Assembly (NCBI GenBank): GCA_003427395.1
Contig: BFEA01000280.1
Span: 1,079,466 to 1,126,472, forward strand
DNA from: Chara braunii
Taxonomy: Eukaryota > Streptophyta > Charophyceae > Charales > Characeae
Direction: 5' to 3'
DNA: 47,007 nucleotides
Each line of letters starts with the position of its first letter. The first letter of the stretch is position 1. Of this stretch, positions 1 to 11,438 are shown piece by piece. A program made the position numbers and the translations under genes. The notes below the pieces were generated by a model that did not search any database, was not told the DNA's origin, and saw nothing but the letters and a program-made list of their open reading frames with translations.

Positions 1-141
1 AGTTCAATGTCTTAGGCAAAACAACAAGGCGACCGGATCAGTCTGTAGGACGTCATTTCCAGCCCCAGTTCAATGTCTTAGGCAAAACAGCAAGGTGACC
101 GGATCAGTCTGGAGGACCTCATTTCCAGCCCCAGTTCAAAT
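1..141. repeat. 66-bp tandem duplication (two copies plus start of a third)
   Basis: Bases 1-66 and 67-132 are the same 66-bp unit, each starting AGTTCAATGTCTTAGGCAAA and ending CAGCCCC, with about six substitutions between them. A third copy begins at 133 but diverges after about nine bases. The array may extend left of the window. Confidence 0.9.
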
Positions 142-282
142 CATCGCATACAAACATTAGGGTTTTTACCACAGACAAATGACTTAATCAAGCATAGCAG
201 ATTCCCATTCTGGTTTAAATAATGTTATGAAAAAGAAAACAATCATATAGTACACAAGTCAAAGTCAAACAGACAAAACATC

Positions 283-600
283 AGGTTTGTATAGATAGGG
301 ATTTATTGGGATTCTAAAGGTATACTGTCGGCCTACCTCTGAGTTCCCTGCCTCCAGAGTCCCGCCTGGGCTCCGGCAGAGCTCCCACAATCGGTGGTCT
401 ACCCCCCACAAAGGCCTTGATGCGGTCCTACGGGTTACAATCCCGCCTGCCGCCTTCCTCTCCGAACACAAACTAGACTGAGAGGAAGAAGGAAAGAAGA
501 AGAAAAGTCAGTCTCTCAAGATTCAAGAGGAGTCGCTCAGACTCACGTGGAGAGGGCCTTGTTGCCTTCAGATCCTGAGGGCCCCGCAATGGCGGCCAAA
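283..600 (+). repeat. Dispersed LTR-like repeat, copy 1
   Basis: About 320 bp that reappear in the same orientation at 13011-13291. Shared blocks include TTGATGCGGTCCTACG, CCTGCCGCCTTCCTCTC and a shared right end (CCCCGnAATGGCGGCCAAA). The similarity stops sharply after GGCCAAA in both copies. The second copy lies about 200 bp upstream of a primer-binding-site-like sequence, so an LTR is possible, but no TG...CA ends or target duplication were found here. It could equally be another dispersed repeat. Confidence 0.7.
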
Positions 601-2330
601 TGGTTGAGCTTGAATCCTCGTTCTATATGTCCGGCGAGGTGTCGTAGCAGATCTTAGTAAAGGTCAACCTGCAACAGCTACTGGCTGTAGCCGACCATTC
701 GCTCTTCAGACCGAAGTCCACCCAACCATAGCCAGATCTGCTGCAACAAAATTTATGTTGCTACACCCGGAGACTCAAAGGTTTGCTGCAGTACCTTGAT
801 ACTAGTTGCAATAGAATCGAGTACCAATGGGCCGCAGACCAATCTCAGCAGCAGCAAGCAATGCCCGACAACCCGTAACTGCAACTCGAACTCCAAAACC
901 AACAGCTACCCTACCGAAGTGACCGGCAGTAGTAGAAGATACAGCAGTCCAACAGAAAATACAGCAATTTCAACCCTCGACTTCAGCAACAGTCCAGGTT
1001 GCGACAACGAAACTCAACGTAGTCGTTTACTGTCAAAGTTGCGCTGCAGGCCAAAGTACACAGACTTACTTTGTCCAATAGTGGAAATGCACAGACACCG
1101 CAGTAAACTAAAGCAACCAGCCACTAAAGAAGCAGACATTTGCCAGCACTTCAACCGCAGGTGACGCTTTCCGATTTTACGTTCACTCCATCGTAATCAA
1201 ACTCATTGTAGCGCTCGAAGACCGTCCGACAATAAAAACACAGTCGTAACTGCAGCAACCTTTAATCCAATCAAGCTGAGTTGTGTTGCAAGTTGTCGAC
1301 GAAGCGACCCCAAACAAAGAAGTGTTGCTGTTAAAAAACGGCGCCCTTCTGCCCTCAAAGTGGACCAGCAACCATCTTACCACATACGAGTACCTTCTCA
1401 AAGTACAACAACACTCTCCAATAGCGCATCATTAACCCTCTTTTGAGGAGTTCAATAACGACACTTGAATAGAAAGCACCATCAACACTTAACCCACCAA
1501 TCCAGACAGTAACAACCTGACGAACAGCAATGCTGGCCTCGCAATCCACTGCCTTGCCTGCATCGTGGCTTCAAGGTTAACAGGAATGGTAGCCTAAAAG
1601 AGAGCGGCGTCGCATCAGGCTGAAAAAGTTAGCACAAATTGTAGAGGTGAGCAAAACTGTAATTGTCCTCGTTTGAAGATGGCCAAGAGATCTCACTAGG
1701 AAGCAACGGCCTCGAGCCACAGTGAGTATGCACCACCACCCAAAAAAAGAAAGAGCTCTCAATCTGTCAATCCTTGCTACGCTTGGATCTGATGAGCTTC
1801 CGGACTGGCTATGCACCACTAGAGGGGCCAGTAGCACTGTTGCTGGAAGATCAATTGCATCTCCTGTCAAAAACGACCTGGTTCTAAAGATGTAGGAGCA
1901 AGGCGAGTTGCAGTTCATAGCAACATCCTTCAACTGCGGCAAGCTTCCAATCTGTATTAGTCAGACATTAGCAACACCAGTCGTCCTATCAAAAGAAACA
2001 GTCGCCGCTACTTGTTGAGAAACAATAACCAACCATTGTCAGAGTAACTAAGCTAAAAAACAGCACCCTGCCGCTTGCTTAAGCCGTAGTCCTTCCTATT
2101 AGGTGAGCAACAGTTTAGCTCTGCTGAAATTCTGTAGCACAACTGCCTCGAGAACCGTATGTCGTTTGCAAAAGGAACCACAATCATGAATACGTGCAGC
2201 AGCAGCATTAAAACCGATCACCTTAAAAAATGCAGAATTTGAAACTAAATTCTATAGCTCTAGCACGTGGCGAACAGCTAAAGCAACTACTTCTCAAACT
2301 GAAACTCAGACTAAGTAGAGATCTCACTCA
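601..2330. other. Anonymous region, no gene recognised
   Basis: There is no ORF with recognisable motifs. The plus strand is noticeably rich in CAA, CAG and GCA trinucleotides (for example 840-1150), which may be a decayed simple-sequence or coding remnant. The longest open frame here (122 codons from 796) is Ser/Asn/Thr-rich and is of a length expected by chance. Confidence 0.5.
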
Positions 2331-2454
2331 ACCACATGCAAGGCCGAACCACAGTAGTAAGTACTCTCACCAGCCCCAAGGTTGAACCTTTTCAAACAAT
2401 AGTTCATAGTCTTTCAATGATTTGTCTCTTATACCCAACTTACGTGGTGCATAA

Positions 2455-2491
2455 AGCTAGACCATCCAAACTTATGGAAACGTGTCTAGCT
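2455..2491 (+). repeat. Hairpin module with conserved 21-nt core, isolated copy
   Basis: AGCTAGAC (2455-2462), then a 21-nt core starting CATCCAAACTTATGG, then GTCTAGCT (2484-2491), a perfect 8-bp stem. The same core occurs six times at 12339-12782 with different stem sequences. Within the core, CCAT and ATGG could form a second, inner stem. Confidence 0.85.
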
Positions 2492-2604
2492 CAATCATTG
2501 GATATACACAAACACCGGGCACCACAACGTTTTTCTTCCTTGGGCATGCGACTAGGTTAGGTCAATTCTCGTACTTTCTATAATCATTTGTTATACTTGG
2601 TTTT

Positions 2605-3215
2605 GTATAAATCGTGGTAAGCTACTTACTTTATAGGAAGCGTTGCCGAAAGTTTTACAAAACCAAAGAGTTAGTCATACTGACTTTCAAAGTTTCAACT
2701 TTTGTCTAAGTTGTATATTTGACTTAGTAAAAATATGGAAAACCTCCTTTTCTAGGGAAGTGTTGTCAAAATATTTACTAATTCAGAGAGTTGGACAAAA
2801 TTTGACTTTGGAAAGCCAAGAATATTTTCAAATTTAGTATTTAGTTTTGTATAAATTTTGGAAAGTTACTTCTCATACCGGAAGCACGACCGAAATTTCT
2901 ACAAATCTAAAGAGTTAGTTAAATTTTGTCTTGATAAAATTCAAGTTTATGTTTGAGTTCATATCTAAGTCAGTATAAATCTGAGAAGTTTACTTCTCTA
3001 AAGGAGATGTTGCCAAAATTTTTACTAATTCAGAGAGTGAGACAAAATTTGACTTTCTAGACTTAGAGATTATTTCAGTTTTCATATTGGAGCTAATATA
3101 AATTTTGAAAAGGCACTTTTGGGAAGCGCCGCCGAATTTTCTTAGTTTAAAGGAGATAGATTATATTTTGAAAGATGACAATTCTGACAATCCACCCTGA
3201 ATAGGGAAGATTCTG
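2605..3215 (+). repeat. Decayed ~122-bp satellite, about five units
   Basis: The landmark GTATAAAT...GG recurs at about 2605, 2726, 2849, 2973 and 3096 (spacing 121-124 bp). Each unit also holds a TACTTCT-like block, a GGAAGCG..GCCGAAA-like block and an AAAGAGTTAG-like block in constant order. Units are strongly diverged, so this is an old array. Confidence 0.8.
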
Positions 3216-4382
3216 TCACCTGTCTACCTTTCTTTGAGCACTAGCTTAGAGGTAGATTTCGACTTAGTTAGCAGAAGGATCTTTAGTGAAATGTGTTCTA
3301 TGAAGATTTATTCCCCATGCACTGATAGTCTAGCCTTGGGGGCATTGACCTGTCTTGTATTACAGATCCCCTTGATCGTTTTGATTCAGGAATTGGATTA
3401 GATTCAGCTTGATCTCACGAGGATCATCTTCTGTTATCACTGATAACAAGTCGGTTGCCGATTCGTCGATTTACGATTCAATTCTAATTCACTCTCGCCA
3501 ACTCAGCCTAAAGACTTTAGCCTTGTGGTTTGAACTGTTTCATTGGGTTTTCAGCCGGACTTTATTGAGTCGTCATTTAACAAAGATATGTTTTTATTTA
3601 TGGAGCTTGCCTCCAAGACCTCGAGAGACGACTGTCACCACAAGTATGAATCTGTGTACCACCCACTCTCCGCAGGGTGCAAAAGAGGGCGTGGTTCTCA
3701 ACCGCACTCGGCCACGTGATTATGGGTACTACATAGTACTCCATCATTGTGAATGGTTGCATAGGTTTGCATTGCTAGTTGGATTGAGAAGGTCCTGCGA
3801 CCACGCGGTTTTATACTGAGTCTCGCGCATGTCGCTTAACCGATTTCTGCATTGGAAGGTTATGGGTTGGACACTAAAGGGACTAGGAGTGTTGTTGGGT
3901 TGGTTGAGTGTGTTTTTAATTTTATGTTTTAAAGCATAGTGTAACGCGTGGTGAGTGGGATGCGTCCTAGTTGACCGATGACAAGTTGCGTTTGCGACTT
4001 TAGCCCCCTAATTCGTCGGTTCGCGTGCGAGTCCGATAGAGGCGGTGGACCACGCGTACCCCCTATGCTACATCGTACGAGAAACGCCCTCGGCTGACCC
4101 TCCTCTGCAATTGCGACTGATCAACTTTCGTACTATAGACTGGTAGCTCAGCGGGCATACGTCCACCAAAGGGAGGTGACAGCTCCCGCAGGTGGAGGTA
4201 AGTTGTACCTCACGTAGGCCCTCTCCGGTCATACGGGCTCGTGAGAGGTATGGCTGGCGCACTCGGCCGGAGTGGTTGTGGAAGCTCCATTAAGTACCGC
4301 GACAGACCAACTAATGTGTGACGCGGCCAGGAGGGTCCCGCCCTGCGAGGGACCAATGCGCTCGACAACGGGAGCAAAGGAA

Positions 4383-4385
<3 letters not shown>
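3216..4385. other. Anonymous region
   Basis: No supported gene. A 136-codon open frame from 3409 has no recognisable motif. At 4151-4193 an A-box-like TAGCTCAGCGGG is followed by a hairpin resembling a tRNA T-arm, but the spacing is wrong for a tRNA. Confidence 0.45.

Positions 4386-4437
<52 letters not shown>
4386..4437. repeat. (GA)n microsatellite
   Basis: Uninterrupted GA dinucleotides, 52 bp, followed by a short A run. Confidence 0.98.
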
Positions 4438-4441
<4 letters not shown>

Positions 4442-6690
4442 AAAACTTTGATCTTACTACTCAGGTACTGACGACCCCGGCCACCACGTACCATCCTCCA
4501 TACGACAACGATTGTCACCCTGCCAACTTAGTTTTTGCACCAACTTGCCCAAATTTCGCAGTTCGTCGCTGCCACCCGACGCATAGCCTTGCATACACTG
4601 CAGTCAGCTCATCAGGAGTTCCCGACTCCCTACCTACACATCACCTAGCCACGACTTCCCTGAAGCTAGCAGATGGGTTGAGAGAGAGATTTTCGGAAGC
4701 TCTTGCGAGTCTTATAGTTTAAAGGGGGGATAGAAGATGGGGAAGAGTGGGGTGAAGATAGGAGGGGGTGAAGAGAGAGTTGGGCTAATCGCTCGGGAAA
4801 AGCCATACCGATCCTCGTCAGTTCTTTCTCGGCCAAATAGATTACAGCGTGCGCGGAGTATCCTCCTTACACGATGTCGCCTGACGGCTCGAATACCTTG
4901 GGGTGGGATCGGTAGGGAGTTCTTGCAGGGGTTTGAAGGTGGGAAGGAGGAGAGCGTGAAGATTAGTGTGGAGTAGGACCAAGATTCAGACAAGAAGGGA
5001 TGGGGGAGAAGCGTGAAGGGAGAGGGGATGAAAAACAATTACGGGTGAAGGAGGGAAAATGCGAAGAGGAGAAGGGTGAAGACGACATAGGTCGTAGTGG
5101 GAAGCAGGGAAAGCAACATCAACACGTGGAATTGAGCGTGTGAAAATCCTACGTCTTTCTAACTTCCTACAAAAAATTCACAGATCTTTCAGGGACAAGT
5201 TGTGGAACATTCACTTGCAAGAAAAGGGCACGTCGTCAGGAGGAGTGCCCGTAATTTCTGGAGTTCCCAACTGCCGAACAAAATTCATGGCACGCTCACT
5301 AAGGCGCGCGTAATTCCTACGGAGATGCATGGATTATCGAAAAGAAATTGCAAAGAAGTCTGAAAATAACATCATCTTAGATGTGAGAGGGTCTGGTTGG
5401 CGTGCGATTCTGTGTACTAACGTGATAGCAAAAAAAGAGGGGTACCCCCAAAACCCAAAAAAGATGCAAAACGTAGGAACAACAAAAAACTCTGGGCTTC
5501 AGAAGATCGTTTGGGTGCGGAAGCTAGTAGATCACAAAGAAATCTCAGTCGTGGCCCCACCACATAACCAGATGCTTGTTTTTTCTTTTTTTTTTCTCAG
5601 GCGTGGCCGAGACATCTCAGCAATGCCCCCCCCCACTCAACGGGAAAATGGGCCACGCGTCTAACTGAACTACTAAAAAAAGCCTGCCCGAGTTTCAACT
5701 GCATCTGAAACTCAGGCCTTGACTAAACTGCTAAAACTCAGTGTGAAATGCAATTGCAAATTGTAACCCTGACTAAGTCATAGTTTTCTTTTTTGTATAA
5801 TATAAGCAAGAAGGTTAGTGGAAATGAAAGGGAACTAAACTCCATAGGGGCATCATAAGGTGGGTGATGACCGCCCTGAGAGGAGTAAGGTAGACCGGGA
5901 GATGCGTTAATCTGGGGCTGGACAAATCCATCGGTGACACTTTAAGGGATAGTTTTGGATCAGGGCATACTTTAGGGGAAACTTTTTGCCTTGATGATAA
6001 CGTAAGGATGCAAGTGGATGTCCATAGTTCTGGTTGAAGAAGATTGTTCCTGACCAGGGTGGTATTTTTTGGTAGAGATAACAAAAAGACAAAAAGGAAC
6101 ATGTGGGTGGGAGGGGAGGAGGTCATCTCTATTAACCTTTCATCATCACCAGAGGGTTATCTGCTTCGTATTATGTTGAAATCAGATCCTTGATTTCAAA
6201 ATGAAATTATTGTTTTAGCTGCTTTATAAAATTAAGTTGAGTAAGTATACTTGTCTAGGTCCAGTTGGTGTTATAACGACGCTGACCGGTGTTGGAGCAT
6301 CGCCTTGTAACCTACACACGTAGGAGCTCGAGGTCTAGCAGAGAGATCTGGGGATTGATGAGGGAGGAAGGCAATTCAGAAACTTGACTGAAGGCAACGA
6401 TCTGGCCGAGAATGGTCGAAGATGGGGTGGGTAGCGCTGACTTGTAACTTAGCTAGATTGGGGTTGTGAGACCGGGAAAAGGCTTGATTGGAACATAGTA
6501 CAACATAGTTTGAAAAGCAGCTTGAGTGGCAAGGATTCCAGGAATTATGAACAAGTTCGAAGTTGAGTTCTAAGAAGATTATCATCTGGTAGATTTTCCC
6601 TCCTCGATAATTATTTCATTATTTTATATACTTCCTAAGTCATCCTAAATCATTCCTAATCACTTTGAATCGTAATCAATTTTCATCATG
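4438..6690. other. Anonymous region with short inverted repeats
   Basis: No gene recognised. Two short inverted repeats are present: GCGTGGCC near 5602 with GGCCACGC near 5651, and an 8-bp stem GAGTTTCA/TGAAACTC at 5690-5713 with an 8-nt loop. The area at 4730-5120 is purine-rich (G/A) on the plus strand. Confidence 0.45.
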
Positions 6691-6703
6691 TATACCTATT
6701 ATA

Positions 6704-7176
6704 GGGGACGTTGGGCCTGGTTCCCAGCACGAAATATAATTAAAAAAAAAAAAAAACTTCTTAATTTTTTAAATGGGATGCTAGCATAAGCGGTTAACAA
6801 GACGCTGAAACCGTTTTCTCCCCACCAATAGAATAGAGCATCTGGAATGTGCACTATGAAAGATTGCTCGTATCATCCCCCCTCATCCGAGCCTGAATTT
6901 CATTGCGTTCCGAGTTTTGTCGAGCCTGAGTCCCATGAGTCTCACTTCATTTTTTTTTCTCGTACTCTCATGGGGGAAAAAAAAAATTGAAGACATGAAA
7001 CTCACAAAAGAAGGAAAGAAAGAAAAAATAAATAAAACTTTGCCCGTGAAATGCATGGTTTTTTTTTTTTTTTTTTTTTACATCTTGGGGGTGAGGGGAC
7101 TTGCTAGCGGGGTTGGTAGGAGCAACTTCTGCTAGAAGTCCTCGCAGGCAGATGGCTCCATTTTATTGGTGGGGAG
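6704..7176. repeat. Dispersed repeat family H, two inverted copies of a 21-bp block
   Basis: CTCCCCACCAATAGAATAGAG at 6818-6838 is matched in inverted orientation at 7156-7176 (19 of 21 bases). A block at 6704-6731 containing GACGTTGGGCCTGGTTCCCA also recurs, inverted, at 31734-31760. There it lies directly beside a third copy of the 21-bp block (31708-31728). Compared with that copy, 6732-6817 looks like an inserted A/T-rich stretch. Confidence 0.7.
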
Positions 7177-7493
7177 TTGCACCTGCCGAAAATCGAGTCC
7201 ATCATCCCATAGAGTACACGAGTCATTACAGAGTCATATAAACTCATAGAAAAGCATGGAGACTCCATGGCCAGGTTATCAGATTCCAGAAAGACAAAAA
7301 AAAAAAAACAAAAAAAAACACGGATTTGGTTGTGAGGGCAACACTACCACGGTAGTTGCAGTGCTACTGTAGTACCGAGCATAGTGGCCGGTCGATGCAC
7401 CTACCCTTTTCCCCCTCACCCAACCTACATTATTGGTGATGCCTACGTTAATCGTGATTTTTTTTATTATTATTTTTTTTTTAATTTTTTTTT

Positions 7494-7700
7494 ACCACTA
7501 GTACCTCCACAGGTGTTGGAAAATCAAGGAAAAATGCCCGTTCGATAAGAAATCGGAGGGGGACCCAGGCTCAGCAAGTCCCATCAAGTTTAGTTTTATA
7601 TTGCCTGCGAATGAAAGGAAAAAAAAAAAGATATTATCTCTATTGCAATGATGTCGGGCAGGGTAATCTAAGAGGTCGTTGTCGTAGCAAACACCCTTAC
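7494..7700 (+). repeat. Copy of the ACCACTAGTACCTCC repeat (family G), left part only
   Basis: Begins ACCACTAGTACCTCC and stays alignable for about 200 bp to the element at 34166-34920. Shared features are a block around TTTTATATTGCC, a purine-rich run, and ATCTCTnnTGCAATGATGTC. No matching right terminus was found downstream, so this copy appears truncated. Confidence 0.75.
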
Positions 7701-8587
7701 AAGGGTATTTGCCGTCCTTTTTAAGGGTCGCACTGGGTGCGTCCTTGATCAATGAAGTACGCTGATGAGGTAAATCGCGTGAGGGTGCTTACGTCGGCAA
7801 CCTCACGCTTGGCAAGACTCCGAGTCAAATACGACCGAATTAGAGAGTACGTGAGGCACGCATTATTGCGTTGCACTGTGAGGTGGTCGTTAGTCATCGG
7901 CAATACTAGGCTGGTGAAAGGGCGTCAAAGCCGTAGGACCCGATTACTCTCCCCTCTGTAATTTTTATTATTGATTATATTTTCTTTTATTTTATAAAAG
8001 ACTAGATTTACTTCGCAACTAGTTCGGCCTCCAGCAGGACGCGTTATGAACAGTGTAAAAACCTTACCTTGCACACACATGGGATGTTTATGTTGGACGA
8101 CGCGTCGAGAGGCACGGTGTTGGCAAACCTAGTATGAGGGATTGAAAGTTTGACGAAAAATATGTCGAGCGCCTGACGACCAAGATGCCAAGTAGCTACG
8201 ATCCTAGGCACGGACGACGTCTCGCCGTTTTCTGACGGCCAGGAGGTTGGCCGTTAGGCCAAGGCGAAGGCCTGGTTTGTGCAGGTAGGACCAATTACGG
8301 TCCTACAACTATTCATATGCAGGGTCACGCCTACCTGACTCAAGCTTGGGCTTTGCCCTATTGGTTATGGTACTGGACCTTCAACCGACGGGTTTGGGGT
8401 TCGAGGCCAGCGAGCAATTAAGGAGCGAAGGAGCGCTACTGACGGAGACTGAGGGGTCGAAGGTCTTAAGGGACTATTCCCCTTGGCTTTGTTGAATGGG
8501 GCCAAGCCTGGGTTCGACTGACGAGATTAAGAGGACGTCGCTAGATCCTCGTCCTCTTCAAGCCTACTGTTCTTATTTTGTTGATTC
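7701..8587. other. Anonymous region
   Basis: No gene recognised. Around 8358-8410 there is a B-box-like GGTTCGAGGCC with a weak A-box-like stretch upstream, possibly a SINE or tRNA relic, but the T-stem does not pair. Confidence 0.4.
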
Positions 8588-8588
8588 A

Positions 8589-8591
8589 TTT

Positions 8592-8626
<35 letters not shown>

Positions 8627-8629
8627 TTT
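8589..8629. repeat. (TTTA)n microsatellite
   Basis: About ten tandem TTTA units. Confidence 0.95.
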
Positions 8630-9165
8630 TCTTAAGGTCCCGGCTGTTGACCGGGCCGGAAACCGGCTCTGGGACCGACGACGAAGGAGTACCGCGAGAG
8701 AGGATGAAAAGAACCTTGAAAAGAAAGTTAGGGAGTGTTCAAATTGCCGAGCAAGAAGCGGGAGGGGGACGACGACCTCATTGTCACCCCCTTTTGGTTG
8801 AACGGGGAAGTGATTCCCGCCGTGGGATACTGAGGACGGCTTTACCGTGGGGAGCGGTGGAGATCTCCACGGTGCCCACCACGGTGACCGAGGGCCTGAG
8901 CGTGTGCCGCTCTTGGCAGGCCGGGGCCTGTTCAGAGCATTGATGGGATTCCTCTATCCTGCCCGTTTTGAAGTGCGGTCCGAGGATTCCGGATTCAATG
9001 TGCATGCGAGCAGTGGGTGATCAGCCCACGAGGCGGAAAAAGCCTGAGTGGCGGGACCAGCACCTGCGGGTGCATCATCCGCCAACCACGTTTTGCTGTG
9101 AGAGGTTTAAGCGTGAGCAGTCCTCCGGGATCGGTGCCGCTGGGCCTAGCTCAACGCGTACACTC

Positions 9166-9625
9166 GTAGACTGTTGAAACAGGTTTGTGGGACCAGCACC
9201 TGCAGGCTTAGTACAGTTGGTACACCCGCAGACTGTTGGGAACAAGTCTGTGGGACCAGCACCTGCAGGCTTAGTATAGCTGGTACACCCGCAGACTGTT
9301 GGGAACAGGTCTGTGGGACTAGCACCTGCAGGTTTAACTTAGCTGGTACACCCGCGGACTGCTGTAAGTAGGCCTGTGGGACCAGCACCATGAGCAGAGC
9401 TCAGCTGGTACACCCGCGAACTGATGAAAACAGATCTGTGAAACTGGCACCGACAGGCATTATCTCAGACTGGTGCACCCGCTGACTATTGAAAAACAGT
9501 CATGTGGGACCTGTGCGACCGAGCTAAGCTTAGTTGGTACACCCGCAGGCTGTTGAAAAACAGTCTTGTGGGAACACCACCTAAGCAAGCCCGGTTAGTA
9601 TACCCACAAGCTGCTGAAATACAGA
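9166..9625 (+). repeat. 63-bp minisatellite, about seven to eight units
   Basis: GTGGGAC-type landmarks occur at about 9187, 9250, 9313, 9376, 9438, 9504 and 9568 (spacing 62-66 bp). The first four units are well preserved and later ones decay. Each unit contains ACCAGC and GCTGGT about 25 bp apart, and an AGACTGTT...AACAnGTCT arrangement, so each could form two small hairpins. Because 63 is divisible by three, open frames with 21-residue repeats appear on both strands. I do not treat these as genes. Confidence 0.92.
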
Positions 9626-9691
9626 CATGAGCTCGAATTTCATTGAAGATGGGTGAAGGGGAGCTTGCGGCACGGGCTGAAAACACCACTA

Positions 9692-9732
9692 CTTTATTTT
9701 ATTTATTTATTTATTTATTTATTTACTTATTT
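9692..9732. repeat. (TTTA)n microsatellite
   Basis: Second TTTA run, just right of the 63-bp minisatellite, as the first lies just left of that area. Confidence 0.95.
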
Positions 9733-9914
9733 TTGTTATTTTTCCTTGGTTACTATTCCATCGTTGCCTTGGAAGTTGGTCTTCGACTCTCCGTTCATAC
9801 TATAGGATAGAATGAACCTGGGGCTGCGCTCGGCCAGATACACCCCATGGAAACCTGCTACAACCGGCTGGAGGGTGTCGGGGCAGAAGCCGCCTTGCCC
9901 AGGCAGACCGACCA

Positions 9915-10058
9915 TATTAGGCCCCCTCTCCACTTGGGCCTTTGAAGTTCTCATTTGCATACTTACTACTACCGCCAAGATCTACACCGGGACGTGCGAC
10001 ACCCATGCTCAAGTGGCAAGCATCGCAGCAGGCCCAGGGAGCTCATACTCGTCGCAAC
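9915..10058 (-). rRNA. 28S rRNA fragment (pseudogene copy 1)
   Basis: The minus strand carries a large-subunit rRNA segment. It has a GACGAGTATGAG-type stretch (near 10053), then AGATCTTGGCGGTAGTAG (near 9980), then AATGAGAACTTCAAAGGCCC (ending near 9930) and AAGTGGAGA. From knowledge of eukaryotic 28S/25S rRNA this matches the conserved stretch around CAGATCTTGGTGGTAGTAGC, at roughly 85 percent over the best ~68 bases. No other rRNA sequence adjoins it, so it is a dispersed fragment. The same segment recurs twice near 15.3-15.6 kb. Confidence 0.8.
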
Positions 10059-10676
10059 GTCAAACTATACAGGAAGGTCGGGGCGTAGATTGCCAGATTC
10101 AGCACCAACTACTGTCGGGGTTGGCTGATTCAGCAGAGGAGTCATGACACTCTACTTAGCGGATTTCAACTTTCATAGCCACCGACCTGCTATCTGGTCC
10201 GTTCAACACTGTTGAGGCACTTGGGTTATAATGCTACAACGAAAGACTGGACAAGGAGACGGCAAAGCAGGCATAGTCCAAGCATCTGGAGCACAGCGCT
10301 AGCAGTGAGAAATTGGAGTGAACCTGGGCGGGGAGAAGCGCCAGATTCATGCGCGACAAGATCGGAGATGGCGGAAAGGTGAGTTGGGCGCAACCAAAGA
10401 AGCCTGGTTCGCTCGATTCTTATCAGAATCGAGCAAGAGAAGAAGCGAATTAGGAGTTTTGGCCTAGGGCGAATGCAATGATTGGGTAAGTTTGGTCAGA
10501 GAGTTAGTGGAGTAGGAGTTAGTGGGAAAAGTAGTTGCGTGGAGATGGCGGGGAGCAAACGAGAAGAGAAGTAGGAAGCACAAATCTCACCCGTTTCTCA
10601 GTAAAAACGGGCGGGGAATAATCGTTTTGGAGGTTTTAAGAATGGGAGAGTCCAAATATGGTGTTAGTTTGAACAA
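10059..10676. other. Anonymous region
   Basis: No gene recognised. G- and A-rich plus strand with no long open frames. Confidence 0.45.
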
Positions 10677-10702
10677 TAAGTTAGTAAGTTAGTAAGTTAG
10701 TC
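10677..10702 (+). repeat. (TTAGTAAG)n short tandem repeat
   Basis: Three to four units of an 8-bp repeat, AAGTTAGT. Confidence 0.85.
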
Positions 10703-11367
10703 AGTAGAGGAAAGTCTGCCTGGAGAGTGTCGGGATGGATTCGAGCAATGATAAAATGCGAAATGAGGGTTTTTGGAAGTTGCGAGTTGGATGGCAGAGT
10801 CAGATTCGGCAATAAAGGAATGGCCTAGCCGGTATAGGTATATGGGGCTGCGTATAGAAGAAGAAGTAGACAACGAAATGCATCTATATGTGCTCTGGGG
10901 GAAAATCCATTATCTGTCTTCGTGAAACTCCGACCTCACTGCTCGCAATCCGATCTCAGTGAAGATCGTGCTTGTCGTGAAGATCACCTTCTTCCTCGCC
11001 ACCACCATTGTTATCTCGGTGGTATGCTGCGCTTCCTGGTATTGACATCGCGACCTCCGGGATCGTGCAGTTTTCCTTCAGATCTGTCGGCCATACTCAT
11101 GTTTAGCTGCTGCTGCTCGTATCCTTACCGCGACGCTGAACCTCATGGTCTTTGTAGGATCCAAGCAGTGCCCCCCATATTTCTCATCATGTGTTATGGC
11201 GATCTTTTCTCGTCTTGATTGCTGGTGGTCGTCGTTTTGAAGACGCTCGTCTTCGTTGTGACGGCATCGTAATTTTCTCCGCGCTCAGCGATTATATGCC
11301 CCGCACGTGATTTTCGTCCTTCTGACGTTGATTTGACCTGGCGAAGCCAAAGACCAGGGGTGCTCAT
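10703..11367. other. Anonymous region
   Basis: No recognisable gene or structured repeat seen. Confidence 0.4.

Positions 11368-11438
<71 letters not shown>
11368..11438. repeat. (AG)n microsatellite
   Basis: About 70 bp of AG dinucleotides with two AA interruptions. Confidence 0.97.

Noticed and set aside
4141-4200. tRNA-like sequence (A box TAGCTCAGCGGG and a T-arm-like hairpin GGGAG/CTCCC)
   Set aside because: The distance between the D-arm and T-arm is too short for an anticodon arm, and no acceptor stem pairs.
4210-4722. ORFs on both strands across 4.3-4.7 kb
   Set aside because: Both are kept open by the (GA)n tract at 4386-4437.
8358-8415. tRNA/SINE-like A and B boxes
   Set aside because: Only GGTTCGAGGCC is convincing. 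The T-stem and anticodon stem do not pair.
9146-9391. Repeat proteins with 21-residue units on both strands
   Set aside because: A direct consequence of a 63-bp minisatellite. Both strands are open and no upstream coding context exists.
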